Positions 35,294 through 45,554 are shown, numbered from the stretch's first letter. The stretch: DNA of 58,525 bases from Candidatus Pelagibacter sp. (GCA_002692055.1 NZJW01000019.1:6433-64957), one strand, 5' to 3'. Notes: generated by a model from the sequence alone, not told the origin. A program made the numbers and translations.

Positions 35294-36958
35294 ATGAATA
35301 ATAGAAAACCATTAGCATTAAAATATCGTCCCCAAAAATTCAATGAATTAATTGGACAAAATTCTATGGTTCTATCAATTCAGAATGCAATCAAATCAGA
35401 TCGAATACCAAATGCTTATTTATTAACCGGTATTCGCGGCACTGGAAAAACTTCAACAGCCAGAATAATAGCAAAGGCAATTAATTGCGAATTTGGTTTT
35501 GCCTTTAACAACGAAAACAAAAATAAAGATTTTTGTGAGTGTGATAACTGTAAAGCAATTACTAATTCAAATCACATTGATATTCTAGAAATGGATGCTG
35601 CATCAAAGACTGGGATTGATGACATAAGAGAAATATTGGAAGCATCAAAATACCATCCATCAATAGCAAAATTTAAAGTTTTTATTATTGACGAAGTGCA
35701 TATGTTATCCAAGCAAGCGTTTAATGCATTATTAAAAACTTTAGAAGAACCACCTTCTCATTTAAAATTTATATTAGCTACTACTGAAATAAAAAAAATC
35801 CCTGTAACTATTTTGTCAAGATGTCAAAGATTTGACCTTAGAAGAATTAAAGTTGATGAAATGAATATTTTTTTAAATCAAATAGCGCAAAAAGAAAAAG
35901 CTGATATAGATAGTAATTCTCTAAGTTTAATATCTAAATCGTCAGAAGGTTCTGTAAGAGATGCATTATCTATTTTAGATCAAGTAATTATTACCTATAA
36001 TCTTGCAGGAGAAAAGGCAACAGAAGATAAAGTTAGAAAAATACTTGGCTTAGCAGATGAGTCTAAAATTATTGATTTAATGTCACATGTTGTTGAAGGT
36101 AATTGTTCAAAAGCCATTGAAAGCTCGGAAGAAATTTTCGATATTGGAGCTGATCCAAAACTTGTTTTACATAGTCTATTAGAGGTTTGTTATTTAATGA
36201 CAAGGACAAAAATATTGGGAAAAATTTCAAAAGATTTAAACGTTTCAGAAACAGAATCGAAACGTTTAGAAGAAATTGTCAAAAATTTAGATTTGACATA
36301 TTTAACAATGTTATGGCACTTTTTAATAAAGGGTTTAGAAGATCTAAATTTATATCCAAATTTATCAGTAGCTTTCCAAATGTTATTGACAAGATTATGT
36401 CATCTGAAAAATATGCCAGATCCCCAGGAAGTTTTAAATAGTATGAAGGATATAAAAATAAACAACTCAAATATAGAAAATAGTGATAATTTAATTACGA
36501 AGCCAAAAACTCAAATCAAAAATATTTCACAAGAATTAGAAAAACCTAAATCAAATTTAAACGAGAATAAAATTACTTCAAAAATTAATAGTTTAAATGA
36601 TCTAATCAATATTACTGAAAAGGAGAAGGAAATAGAATTGAAATTTGATTTAGAGAGAAATGTTAGATTAGTAAAATTTTCTAATGGTAAAATTGATATC
36701 GCCTTTAATGAGAAATTATCGAAAGATTTTATAAAAAAACTTACATCAAAATTACTTGAATGGACCGGTCAAAGATGGATAATAACTTTATCCAAGGATA
36801 TAGGTGACCAGACAATTTATGAGAAAAAATATGAAGTAAAAAAAAAACTATTTGAGGATGCAAAAAAGACTGAAGTTTATCAAAGGATTAAAGAACTTTT
36901 CCCTGATGCTGAAATAACTGACGTAGAACAAATAAACGATCAAGAAAGAGACGAGTAA
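35294..36958 (+). CDS. dnaX: DNA polymerase III subunit gamma/tau
   Basis: The clamp-loader ATPase of the replisome. The AAA+ domain has TGIRGTGKTSTARIIAKAIN (Walker A), zinc-binding cysteines in FCECDNCKAI, IIDEVHMLSKQAFNAL (Walker B) and the TTEIKKIPVTILSRCQRFDL sensor. The C-terminal tau region is Lys/Asn-rich up to about residue 420 and then a folded tail. I placed the start at MNNRKPLALKYRP (554 aa), because the earlier track start reads through the SRP RNA. ybaB and recR follow. Confidence 0.95.
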   Translation: MNNRKPLALKYRPQKFNELIGQNSMVLSIQNAIKSDRIPNAYLLTGIRGTGKTSTARIIAKAINCEFGFAFNNENKNKDFCECDNCKAITNSNHIDILEMDAASKTGIDDIREILEASKYHPSIAKFKVFIIDEVHMLSKQAFNALLKTLEEPPSHLKFILATTEIKKIPVTILSRCQRFDLRRIKVDEMNIFLNQIAQKEKADIDSNSLSLISKSSEGSVRDALSILDQVIITYNLAGEKATEDKVRKILGLADESKIIDLMSHVVEGNCSKAIESSEEIFDIGADPKLVLHSLLEVCYLMTRTKILGKISKDLNVSETESKRLEEIVKNLDLTYLTMLWHFLIKGLEDLNLYPNLSVAFQMLLTRLCHLKNMPDPQEVLNSMKDIKINNSNIENSDNLITKPKTQIKNISQELEKPKSNLNENKITSKINSLNDLINITEKEKEIELKFDLERNVRLVKFSNGKIDIAFNEKLSKDFIKKLTSKLLEWTGQRWIITLSKDIGDQTIYEKKYEVKKKLFEDAKKTEVYQRIKELFPDAEITDVEQINDQERDE

Positions 36959-36961
36959 TAA

Positions 36962-37279
36962 ATGGATTTTAGTAAAATGTTAAAGCAAGCTCAAGAAATG
37001 CAGCAGAAAATGATGGAAGCTAAAAATGAACTTAAAAATATTGTAGCCGAAGGTGCGTCCGGTGGCGGAACTGTTAAAATTCAAATGAATGGGCATTTTG
37101 AAGTCGTAAAAGTAAATATTAGTGAAGAGATTTTAAAAGAAGATAAGGGTGTAATAGAAGACCTGATTATAGCTGCAACGAATAATGCGAAGAAAGAAGT
37201 TGAGGGAAAAACGCAAGACGAAATGTCAAAAATAACAGGCGGTATTAAGATGCCACCTGGATTTAAATTCCCGATGTAA
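36962..37279 (+). CDS. ybaB: YbaB/EbfC nucleoid-associated protein
   Basis: A 105-aa dimeric DNA-binding protein that sits between dnaX and recR throughout bacteria. The Met/Gln-rich start MKQAQEMQQKMMEAKNE, the GASGGGTVKIQMNGHFEVV core and the C-terminal KITGGIKMPPGFKFPM are diagnostic. It starts 3 nt after the dnaX stop, and recR starts 1 nt after it, so all three are on one transcript. Confidence 0.96.
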   Translation: MDFSKMLKQAQEMQQKMMEAKNELKNIVAEGASGGGTVKIQMNGHFEVVKVNISEEILKEDKGVIEDLIIAATNNAKKEVEGKTQDEMSKITGGIKMPPGFKFPM

Positions 37280-37280
37280 A

Positions 37281-37898
37281 ATGAAATTAATTGAACCTGC
37301 ACTTGATAATTTAATAAGTCTAATTTCTCGGTTACCTGGCTTAGGACCAAAATCCGCCAGAAGAATAGCTTTGTATTTATTAAAGAATAAAAACAATCTT
37401 ATGAAACCTTTAGCGGAGACGCTTTCAATTGCTCATTCTAAAATTTTAAGATGTAATATTTGCGGTGGTATTAAATCATTAGATGTAAGTTGCACTATTC
37501 AAAAATGTGAATATTTGAGTAATTCTTATGATCAATTATGTATCGTAGAAAATATTGCTGATATGTGGGCAATGGAGGCAACGAATATTTACAAAGGTCA
37601 CTATCATATCCTTGGCGGGACATTATCAGCGTTAAATGGATCTGATCCAGCAACATTATTGATAAATTCTTTAATTGAAAGAGTTAAAAAAAATAATGTT
37701 AAAGAGGTTATCATTGCTACATCTGCGACCATTGAAGGTCAAACAACTGCACATTATATTCATGATAGTTTAAAAGGTCTTAAAGTAAAAATTACAAAAT
37801 TAGCCCATGGTTTGCCTGTAGGTAGTGAAATTGAATACTTAGATGATGGTACATTATTTTCTGCTTTTAAATATAGAAATTCAGTAAGCGAAAAATAA
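37281..37898 (+). CDS. recR: Recombination protein RecR
   Basis: RecR acts with RecF and RecO to load RecA at gaps. A helix-hairpin-helix is at the N-terminus (LISRLPGLGPKSARRIALYLL), then the zinc finger (CNICGGIKSLDVSCTIQKCEY), the Toprim domain (CIVENIADMWAMEAT, YHILGGTLSALNG) and a Walker-like C-terminus. At 205 aa it is normal. It lies in the dnaX-ybaB-recR operon. Confidence 0.96.
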   Translation: MKLIEPALDNLISLISRLPGLGPKSARRIALYLLKNKNNLMKPLAETLSIAHSKILRCNICGGIKSLDVSCTIQKCEYLSNSYDQLCIVENIADMWAMEATNIYKGHYHILGGTLSALNGSDPATLLINSLIERVKKNNVKEVIIATSATIEGQTTAHYIHDSLKGLKVKITKLAHGLPVGSEIEYLDDGTLFSAFKYRNSVSEK

Positions 37899-37899
37899 A

Positions 37900-38409
37900 A
37901 TGGCAGTTTTACAAATTTTACAAGAACCGAATCCAATCTTAAGAATGAAATCCAAAGATGTTGAAAAAGTTGATCATAAACTTCAAACTTTAATGAATGA
38001 AATGCTTGAGACTATGTATCAGGCTCCTGGCATAGGATTAGCAGCACCGCAGGTTGGAGTATTAAAAAGAGTAATCGTGATAGATCTCTCAAAAGATGAA
38101 GAAAAAAAAAATCCTTTATTTTTTGTTAATCCTAAAGTTGTTTGGAAGTCAGAAGATATAGTTTCCCGTGAGGAAGGATGTTTATCAATACCTGGTCATT
38201 TTGCCGAAGTTAGAAGACCAAACAAATGTAAGGTTGAATATTTAGATTATCATGGAAAAATGAAGTTGCTTGATGCTGAAAATTTACTAGCGACTTGTAT
38301 TCAGCACGAAATTGACCATTGTAATGGAGTATTATTTATAGATTATTTATCAAAACTAAAAAAAGATATAATTATTAAAAAATTAATAAAAGCAAATAGA
38401 GAAAATTAA
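37900..38409 (+). CDS. def: Peptide deformylase
   Basis: Def removes the formyl group from nascent proteins. All three motifs are present: GIGLAAPQVG, EEGCLSIPG (metal cysteine) and QHEIDHCNG (HExxH). At 169 aa it is a type I enzyme. It starts 1 nt after recR and precedes fmt, which adds the formyl group to initiator tRNA, so the two opposing steps are coexpressed. Confidence 0.97.
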   Translation: MAVLQILQEPNPILRMKSKDVEKVDHKLQTLMNEMLETMYQAPGIGLAAPQVGVLKRVIVIDLSKDEEKKNPLFFVNPKVVWKSEDIVSREEGCLSIPGHFAEVRRPNKCKVEYLDYHGKMKLLDAENLLATCIQHEIDHCNGVLFIDYLSKLKKDIIIKKLIKANREN

Positions 38410-38429
38410 ATCTAGCGATAATATTATCA

Positions 38430-39320
38430 ATGAAAATAGCCTTTATGGGAACCCCAACTTTTGCCATCCCTGCATTAAAAAAAATTGATCAAACATTTAA
38501 AATAGATACTATTTATACGCAACCACCAAGAAAGTCTAAAAGGGGTATGAAAGAATTAATTAGCCCTGTTAACGAAATATCAAATCAATTAAAATTAGAT
38601 GTTAGAACACCATACAACTTAATTGATGATTTAGACTTTTTTAAGTCAAAAAGTTTTAATTTAGCAGTGGTCGCTGCATATGGCCAGATTATTCCAGAAA
38701 TTTTTTTGAAAGAATGTTTATTTATTAATATACATGCATCAATGTTACCAAGATGGAGAGGGGCTGCTCCAATACAAAGATCATTAATGAATAAAGATAA
38801 ATCTACAGGAATTTCAATTATGAAAATTGAGAAAGAACTTGATAGCGGTCCAGTTTTATTAACTCAAGGTTTACCACTAACTATTTACTCTAAGCACGGC
38901 GATATTGAAAATAAACTTTCAAAAATTGGTTCTGAATTAGTTGTGAAGGCAATCAAGAAAATAAATGATAACAATTATAAATTTGTAGAGCAAAATCATA
39001 ATTTAAAAACATATGCTAAAAAAATTTCAAAAGAAGATGAGGAAATTATTTGGAATTTAGAAGCAGAAACTATTATAGCAAAAATACATGCTTTATCACC
39101 AAATCCAGGTTCATATTTTTATTATAATCATGATAAATTAAAAATATTTGAGTGCAAACTGACAGAAAAAAAATCTGATAAACCTGGCTGTGTTCATATT
39201 AAAAATGAGAGATTGTTTATTGCCTGTAAAGATAAATATGTTGAAGTTTTGGAAATTCAAAAATCAGGAAAAAATAGACAAAAAGCAAAAGAATTTTTAA
39301 AGGGTTATAAATTTTACTAA
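38430..39320 (+). CDS. fmt: Methionyl-tRNA formyltransferase
   Basis: Fmt formylates initiator Met-tRNA using 10-formyl-THF. The N-terminus MKIAFMGTPTFAIPAL, the INIHASMLPRWRGAAPIQRS motif with the catalytic His, and the later ELDSGPVLL are diagnostic. At 296 aa it is slightly short but complete. It follows def by 20 nt, and its stop overlaps the truA ATG by one base. Confidence 0.97.
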   Translation: MKIAFMGTPTFAIPALKKIDQTFKIDTIYTQPPRKSKRGMKELISPVNEISNQLKLDVRTPYNLIDDLDFFKSKSFNLAVVAAYGQIIPEIFLKECLFINIHASMLPRWRGAAPIQRSLMNKDKSTGISIMKIEKELDSGPVLLTQGLPLTIYSKHGDIENKLSKIGSELVVKAIKKINDNNYKFVEQNHNLKTYAKKISKEDEEIIWNLEAETIIAKIHALSPNPGSYFYYNHDKLKIFECKLTEKKSDKPGCVHIKNERLFIACKDKYVEVLEIQKSGKNRQKAKEFLKGYKFY

Positions 39321-40057
39321 TGCCTCGTTACAAAGCAATTGTTGAATATAATGGCACAGGTTTTGAAGGTTGGCAATCACAATCTAGTGGAAATACAATT
39401 CAACAATTAATTGAAAAATCTCTTTCAGATATTCAACTAAATAAAATAAAAATTTTCGGATCTGGTCGAACAGATTCTGGCGTTCATGCATTAGGTCAAG
39501 TATTTCATTTTGATTATAATAAAGAGCTAGATTGTAAGAGAGTACTACTTGGAATTAATCATTATTTAAAAAAAAAATATATAAGTATTCTATCTATGGT
39601 TTCTACGAGTGATAATTTTGACTCACGTAGAGACGCCAGGCTGAGGACATATAGATATAAAATTTTAAATCGAATAGCCTTTCCTGCCATTTTAGAAAAT
39701 CAGGTTTGGCACATAAAAAAAAATTTGGACTTTGAACTAATGAAAAAAGCATCTGCATTATTTCTTGGCTCGCACGATTTTACAACTTTTAGAGCCTCTT
39801 CCTGTGAAGCCACTTCGCCTCTGCGGGAAATTATATTATCAGATTTAAAAAAACATGATGATGAGATTATTTACACAATTAAATCAAGATCATTTTTACA
39901 ACATCAAGTAAGATCTATGGTTGGTGCTATAAAAGCAGTTGGAGAAAATAAATGGACATTAAAAGATTTTGACATTGCGTTAAAGTCGAAAGATAGAAAT
40001 AAATGTGCTACTCCAGCGCCCGCATGTGGTTTATATTTAGTGTCTGTAGAGTATTAA
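39320..40057 (+). CDS. truA: tRNA pseudouridine(38-40) synthase
   Basis: TruA makes pseudouridine at positions 38-40 of the anticodon arm. The catalytic aspartate is in FGSGRTDSGVHALGQ. RYRILNR-like TYRYKILNRIAFPAI and FLQHQVRSMVGAI are also diagnostic. The length of 245 aa is normal. A def-fmt-truA order is frequent in alphaproteobacteria. The next gene follows 1 nt after the stop. Confidence 0.96.
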   Translation: MPRYKAIVEYNGTGFEGWQSQSSGNTIQQLIEKSLSDIQLNKIKIFGSGRTDSGVHALGQVFHFDYNKELDCKRVLLGINHYLKKKYISILSMVSTSDNFDSRRDARLRTYRYKILNRIAFPAILENQVWHIKKNLDFELMKKASALFLGSHDFTTFRASSCEATSPLREIILSDLKKHDDEIIYTIKSRSFLQHQVRSMVGAIKAVGENKWTLKDFDIALKSKDRNKCATPAPACGLYLVSVEY

Positions 40058-40058
40058 A

Positions 40059-41993
40059 ATGGAAAATAAATTTTTATGGAAAGCAGATGATAATAGAAAG
40101 AAAAATTCTAATATTAAAAAGTTTGCTGATAAAATATCTAAAAAATATAACATTGATTTTAAAGATAGTTTCATAGAATTGCATAATTGGTCGATTAAAA
40201 ACCCCGAACATTTCTGGAATGATTATTGGGATTATTCACAAATTATTGGAAACAAAGGTAAACAAGTAATAACTAAACATAAAGTTTTTTACAAAAATCA
40301 ATTTTTTAAAGACTCAAAACTGAATTTTGCAGAAAATTTATTAATCAAAAATAATCAGGAAACAGCAATCTATTCTTTGAAAGAGGGTGGTTTAAAAGAA
40401 AGTATTACATGGAAAAAACTGTGCGAAAATGTATTTAAAATATCTTCTTTTTTTAAAAAAATTGGTCTTAATAAAAATGATCGTGTTGCTGGATATGTTC
40501 CGAATACAATAGAGACGATTATAAGCTTTCTAGCAGCTGCTAAAAACGGGCATATATGGTCTAGCTGCTCTCCTGATTTTGGAATTCAGGGGTTAGTAGA
40601 TCGTTTCAAACAAATTGAACCAAAGGTTCTTATTGCTTGTGATTATTATTATTACAATGGAAAAAAAATTAATATTCTCAATCGTATTCCAGAAATATTG
40701 AAAGAAATACCCTCAATCAAAAGAGTCATAATTTTTAATTATATTGAAAAAGAAGTATCAATCCATGATTATGATAATTTCAAAGAAATTTTAGACACAT
40801 CAGACCAAGACGATCAGTTTGAGAGATTTGAATTTAATCATCCTATTTATATTTTATATTCAAGTGGTACTACTGGAGTACCAAAGTGTATTGTACATGG
40901 TGCAGGCAACGCATTGATTGAGCAAAAAAAAGAACTCTCAATACATTGTGATGTCAAAGATAAAGATAGGTTGTTTTATTTCACTACAACTGGATGGATG
41001 ATGTGGAACTGGCAAGTCGCAGCATTATCATGTGGTGCAACAATTTATTTGTATGATGGATCACCTTTTTATCCTAAACTAGATATTTTAATTGAATATT
41101 GTTCTGAAAATAAATTTACATTATTCGGAGTTAGTGCAAAATATTTAGATCATTTAAAGAATGAGAAATATAATGCTTCTAAATTTGATTTAAGCAATTT
41201 GAAAACAATCACATCTACTGGATCTCCATTGGTTGCTGAAAGTTTTGAATATGTTTATAAAAATATTAAATGTGATGTCCATTTATCTTCTATAAGCGGT
41301 GGAACAGATGTTGTTGGAAGTTTAGTTATAGGTAATATTTTTCAATCAGTTTACGCAGGAGAAATTCAAGGTTCCAGTTTAGGAATTGAAATTGATATTT
41401 TCGATGAAAAAGGAAATGGCTTACCGAATGATGAAAAAGGTGAACTGGTAGTTAAGAGACCTTTTCCATCAATGCCAATAATGTTTTGGGAGGATTCCGA
41501 TGAATCAAAAATAAAGTCTGCATATTTTGAAAAATATTTTAATATTTGGCATCATGCTGATTATATTCAAAGAACAAAAAATAATGGATTTATAATTCAT
41601 GGAAGATCTGACTCTACATTAAATCCTGGCGGTGTAAGAATTGGGACATCAGAAATTTATAGGCAAGTCGAAAGTTTCGATGAAGTTACCGAAGCATTAG
41701 TTGTGGGACAAAATTTTAATGATGATGTTAGAATAATACTTTTTGTTAAGTTAAAAGACAAAATGATGTTAAGTGATAAATTGATTCAAAATATCAAATC
41801 CACAATTAGAAAAAATTGTTCACCAAGACATGTTCCACCAATAATTAAAAGTTGTCCAGATATCCCGAGAACTAAGAGCGGTAAAATTGTTGAGGTTGTA
41901 GTAAGAAAAATTTTAAATAAAGAAAGTATCAATAACATTGAAGTTTTAGCAAACCCTGAGATTTTAAATTTTTATAAAAATATTAAAATTTAA
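40059..41993 (+). CDS. Acetoacetyl-CoA synthetase
   Basis: A 644-aa ANL-family ligase that activates acetoacetate. The nucleotide motif is ILYSSGTTGVPKCIVHGAG; TTTGWMMWNWQVAALSCGAT and SISGGTDVVGSLVIGN are specific to the acetoacetyl-CoA synthetase branch, and the acylation lysine is in IPRTKSGKIVEV. It would let the cell use ketone-body or PHB-type carbon. It is the last gene of the dnaX operon and its stop overlaps that of the convergent HDAC-like gene by 4 nt. Confidence 0.92.
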   Translation: MENKFLWKADDNRKKNSNIKKFADKISKKYNIDFKDSFIELHNWSIKNPEHFWNDYWDYSQIIGNKGKQVITKHKVFYKNQFFKDSKLNFAENLLIKNNQETAIYSLKEGGLKESITWKKLCENVFKISSFFKKIGLNKNDRVAGYVPNTIETIISFLAAAKNGHIWSSCSPDFGIQGLVDRFKQIEPKVLIACDYYYYNGKKINILNRIPEILKEIPSIKRVIIFNYIEKEVSIHDYDNFKEILDTSDQDDQFERFEFNHPIYILYSSGTTGVPKCIVHGAGNALIEQKKELSIHCDVKDKDRLFYFTTTGWMMWNWQVAALSCGATIYLYDGSPFYPKLDILIEYCSENKFTLFGVSAKYLDHLKNEKYNASKFDLSNLKTITSTGSPLVAESFEYVYKNIKCDVHLSSISGGTDVVGSLVIGNIFQSVYAGEIQGSSLGIEIDIFDEKGNGLPNDEKGELVVKRPFPSMPIMFWEDSDESKIKSAYFEKYFNIWHHADYIQRTKNNGFIIHGRSDSTLNPGGVRIGTSEIYRQVESFDEVTEALVVGQNFNDDVRIILFVKLKDKMMLSDKLIQNIKSTIRKNCSPRHVPPIIKSCPDIPRTKSGKIVEVVVRKILNKESINNIEVLANPEILNFYKNIKI

Positions 41994-42913
41994 TTCTCAA
42001 TTAAAGCTCTAACATGCTCATACGCACTTTCTCTAAGTGCATCAAGATTATAACCACCTTCTAAAATTGAAACTATTTTTCCATCACAAATGTCGTTTGC
42101 TATAGTTAGAATTCTTTTTGTAATTTCATAAAAATCTGAAGATTTTAAATTAATCTGCGCTAAAGGATCTTCAGTATGTGCGTCAAATCCCGAAGAAAGC
42201 AGAATAAACTCAGGTTTAAAGCTTTTTAATTTTTTAAGAATATATTCAAAGCTATTGAAATAAATGTTGCTTTTGGTTCCTGAGTCTAAAGGAATATTTA
42301 AAATATTATCCGAAGAACCTTTCTCGTTTGAAGATCCTGTACCTGGATAAAAGGGATATTGATGCGAAGAGATATATAGAACATTAGGATTATTATAGAA
42401 AATTTCTTGAGTACCGTTTCCGTGGTGAACATCATAATCAATGATTGCAATTTTGTTATATTTATAATGATATAATAAATATGAAGCACCAATAGCAACA
42501 TTGTTGTAGATACAAAATCCCATGGCTTTATTACTTTCAGCATGATGTCCAGGCGGTCTTACTGAACAAAAAGAGTTTTTATATTTTCTATTATTTACCT
42601 GGTCAATTGCCATTATTATAGATCCAACTGCATCCAATGCAGCTTGTTTAGATCCTGGCGATATTATGGTATCGCCATCTAAAAATTTAATTCCATTCTT
42701 AGGAAATGATAATGATAAATTATTTAAGTATTTCTTATTATGTGTTTTTTCAATAATAGAATGATCAAATGATTTTGGTTGAAACCATTCGATATTTTTA
42801 TCAAATTTTCTTAGTTCCTTATTGATAACTTTTACTCGATCTATACGCTCTGGATGACCGGGGCCCGTAATATGATTTTGATATGTTAACGATGTAATTA
42901 TTGAAGTTTTCAA
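41990..42913 (-). CDS. Histone-deacetylase-like amidohydrolase
   Basis: A zinc-dependent deacetylase of the HDAC/AcuC/acetylpolyamine family. The motifs RPPGHHAESNKAMGFCIYNN, IAIIDYDVHHGNGTQEIFY, SSGFDAHTEDPLAQ and LEGGYNLDAL contain the catalytic histidines and zinc ligands. At 307 aa it is full length. Possible substrates are acetylated lysines, acetylpolyamines or acetoin-pathway enzymes. It overlaps dapE by 4 nt at the end of the rpmH operon, and its neighbour DapE is also a deacylase. Confidence 0.93.
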   Translation of the reverse strand: MKTSIITSLTYQNHITGPGHPERIDRVKVINKELRKFDKNIEWFQPKSFDHSIIEKTHNKKYLNNLSLSFPKNGIKFLDGDTIISPGSKQAALDAVGSIIMAIDQVNNRKYKNSFCSVRPPGHHAESNKAMGFCIYNNVAIGASYLLYHYKYNKIAIIDYDVHHGNGTQEIFYNNPNVLYISSHQYPFYPGTGSSNEKGSSDNILNIPLDSGTKSNIYFNSFEYILKKLKSFKPEFILLSSGFDAHTEDPLAQINLKSSDFYEITKRILTIANDICDGKIVSILEGGYNLDALRESAYEHVRALIEN

Positions 42914-44070
42914 TTAAAAAAACATTTGATAATTTTAAGGTATATTGATTTGAGCTTTTTCATATCTTTAATCGATGATCTTTCATCTACTTGATGCATT
43001 GTATTACCAACCAAACCAAATTCAATACATGGAGCTATATCTTTTATAAACCTAGCATCAGAAGTTCCGCCTGTTGTTGATAATTTTGTTTTTTGTTTAG
43101 TTTCTTTTTTAATTATTTCTTGAATCTTTTTTACCATTCGATTTGGTTTTGTAAGAAAAGATGTTCCAGTACCAATAAATTTTACTTCAGTTTTGCATTT
43201 AAATTTTTTCTCAAATTTTTTAATTGTTTTTGATATTCTTTTTTTTAATGAATTAAAAGTATGTAGATTGTTATATCTTATATTAAAAGTTGCACTTGCT
43301 TTAGCTGGTATTACATTATCTGCAGTATTATCTATGTGAATTCTTGTTATTTCTAGATTAGACGGTTGAAAATTTTTGTTACCTTTATCCAAAGGCTTTG
43401 ATTTAAGTTCGTCCAAAATTTTAATAATTGGTGTTGCAGGATTTAATGCTTCGTGAGGATATGCAATATGACCCTGCTTTCCTTTTATAGTTAAATAAGT
43501 TGTGATACTACCTCTTCTTCCATGTTTAATCATCTGTCCTAATTTGCTTCTATTTGAAGGTTCACCCACAAGACAAAAATCAATGTTTTCCTTTTTTTTT
43601 TTTAAATATTCAACAACTTTCTTTGTCCCATTAACCGCAATTCCTTCTTCATCGCCAGTTATTAAAAAACTGATTGATCCATAGAATTTCTTATCTTCAT
43701 TTAAAAATTGACTTACAGCAGAAATAAAACAGCCAATAGCACCTTTCATATCACTAACACCTCTACCAAATAAATAGCCGCTTTTTATTTTTGCCTTGAA
43801 AGGATTGGTAGACCATGACGCTAAATCACCAGCCGGTACTACATCGGTATGTCCAGCAAAACATAGGTTTGGAGATTGAGTCCCATACCTTGCGTATAAA
43901 TTTATTATTTTCTCTGTTCCCTTTTCTTGGAATGACATTAACTTACATTTAAATCCAAGTTTTTTTAAATGTTTAGTTACTACTTTCATTGCTCCAAGAT
44001 CTTTAGGGGTAACACTAGGTTTGTTTATAAGTTCTTGTGTAAATCTAATTTCGTCAATGAGCTTACTCAT
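42910..44070 (-). CDS. dapE: Succinyl-diaminopimelate desuccinylase
   Basis: DapE removes succinate from N-succinyl-LL-DAP in lysine and peptidoglycan synthesis. The M20 metal motifs are FAGHTDVVPAGDLASW, GRGVSDMKGAIGCFI, LITGDEEGIAVNGT and GTSDARFIKD. At 386 aa it is normal. It follows dapD by 3 nt, and together with lysA in this window it covers part of the succinylase DAP route. Confidence 0.97.
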   Translation of the reverse strand: MSKLIDEIRFTQELINKPSVTPKDLGAMKVVTKHLKKLGFKCKLMSFQEKGTEKIINLYARYGTQSPNLCFAGHTDVVPAGDLASWSTNPFKAKIKSGYLFGRGVSDMKGAIGCFISAVSQFLNEDKKFYGSISFLITGDEEGIAVNGTKKVVEYLKKKKENIDFCLVGEPSNRSKLGQMIKHGRRGSITTYLTIKGKQGHIAYPHEALNPATPIIKILDELKSKPLDKGNKNFQPSNLEITRIHIDNTADNVIPAKASATFNIRYNNLHTFNSLKKRISKTIKKFEKKFKCKTEVKFIGTGTSFLTKPNRMVKKIQEIIKKETKQKTKLSTTGGTSDARFIKDIAPCIEFGLVGNTMHQVDERSSIKDMKKLKSIYLKIIKCFFN

Positions 44071-44073
44071 TCG

Positions 44074-44883
44074 TTAGTCTCTAAGTAAATCATTTATAGA
44101 AGTTTTACTTCTTGTTTTTTCATCAACTGTTTTTACAATGACGGCACAATATAAACTTGGTCCGTTGCCATTCTTGTCTGGTAATGAACCAGGAACCACT
44201 ACTGAGTATGGAGGAATTTTTCCATATATAGTTTCACCGGTTTTTCTGTCAATTATTTTTGTAGATTGACCAATAAAAACACCCATTGAGATAACTGATC
44301 CTTCGCCAACAATTACACCTTCTACAATCTCAGACCTAGCGCCGATAAAACAATTATCTTCAATAATAGTTGGATTAGCTTGCATCGGTTCTAGAACTCC
44401 TCCAATTCCAGCCCCTCCAGATATATGACAGTTTTTTCCAACTTGAGCACACGACCCAACTGATGCCCAAGTATCAATCATAGAACCTTCATCTACGTAG
44501 GCACCAATATTCACAAATGAAGGCATAAGCACAACGTTTTTCGCTATATAAGATCCATGCCTTACAACTCCATTAGGCACCATTCTAAAATTTGCTTTTT
44601 TAAATTCTTCTTTACCCCACCCAGCGGTTTTACCTTTAACTTTATCCCACCAAGTTGCATAGGGTCCAGCAAGTGTGTCCATTTCACTTGTTTTAAAACT
44701 TAATAGTATTGCTTTCTTAATCCATTGATGAACTGCCCAATGAGACCCTTTTTTTTCAGCAATCCTGATTTCACCTTTGTCGACTTTGTCTATTGTATTA
44801 TTAATTGCATCTAAAATTGATTTATCTGAAGCAACACTAACATTAGATCTATCCTCCCAAGCATCATTAATAATTTTTTCCAT
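44074..44883 (-). CDS. dapD: Tetrahydrodipicolinate N-succinyltransferase
   Basis: DapD succinylates tetrahydrodipicolinate. The left-handed beta-helix hexapeptide repeats are visible ([39 protein letters not shown]). Other signatures are [20 protein letters not shown] and [19 protein letters not shown]. At 269 aa it is normal. Its ATG overlaps the stop of the HAD gene, and dapE follows immediately. Confidence 0.97.
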   Translation of the reverse strand: MEKIINDAWEDRSNVSVASDKSILDAINNTIDKVDKGEIRIAEKKGSHWAVHQWIKKAILLSFKTSEMDTLAGPYATWWDKVKGKTAGWGKEEFKKANFRMVPNGVVRHGSYIAKNVVLMPSFVNIGAYVDEGSMIDTWASVGSCAQVGKNCHISGGAGIGGVLEPMQANPTIIEDNCFIGARSEIVEGVIVGEGSVISMGVFIGQSTKIIDRKTGETIYGKIPPYSVVVPGSLPDKNGNGPSLYCAVIVKTVDEKTRSKTSINDLLRD

Positions 44884-45554
44884 TATTGACCAATCGACTC
44901 ATTTGTTTGTTTTAAAAAATCCGTAAGATTTTTTATAGTATAATCAATATGATTTCCATCAAATCCTTTTTTACAATATGGGTCGTTACTTTCAATCCAT
45001 GCAGTTTTCATACCCATGTTATAGGCTGGTTCTAAATTTCGAGCAATATCTTCAATAAAAATACTCTTTTCGCATTCAATATTAAATTTTTTTACAAGTT
45101 TATTATAAGGTTCAACCTCGGGTTTTGGAATAAAATCACAATCTACGATATCAAATATTTTTTTAAAATTATTTATTATACCAAGACGTTCGATAACTCT
45201 TTCCGCATGTTTTTTAGAACCGTTTGTGAATATAATTTTTTCTCCAGGTAGTTTTTCTATTTGTTCATTAAGTTTAGGATTTTCTTTCAAAAAATCATAA
45301 TCAATATCATGAACAAATTCTAAAAAGTGATGAGCATCAATATCGTGTTTCTTCATTAATCCATTCAGAGTTGTCCCATGGTTATGAAAATATTCATTTT
45401 TAATTTTAAGAGCCTCATCCTTTGGTACTTTTAAATTTTCCATGATAAATTTACACATTTTCTTATCTATTTCCCCAAAAACATTGGTTGTTGCTGAATA
45501 AAGTGTGTTATCTAAATCAAAAATCCAATATCTAATGTTATTTAGTTCTTTCAT
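44883..45554 (-). CDS. HAD-superfamily pyrimidine 5'-nucleotidase
   Basis: A HAD phosphatase of the SDT1/pyrimidine 5'-nucleotidase type. The nucleophile motif is [18 protein letters not shown] (DxDxT), motif II is [15 protein letters not shown], and motif III/IV is [14 protein letters not shown]...[15 protein letters not shown]. At 223 aa it is complete. It lies between argB and dapD, overlapping both; this placement is conserved in alphaproteobacteria, but no pathway link is known. Confidence 0.88.
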   Translation of the reverse strand: MKELNNIRYWIFDLDNTLYSATTNVFGEIDKKMCKFIMENLKVPKDEALKIKNEYFHNHGTTLNGLMKKHDIDAHHFLEFVHDIDYDFLKENPKLNEQIEKLPGEKIIFTNGSKKHAERVIERLGIINNFKKIFDIVDCDFIPKPEVEPYNKLVKKFNIECEKSIFIEDIARNLEPAYNMGMKTAWIESNDPYCKKGFDGNHIDYTIKNLTDFLKQTNESIGQ

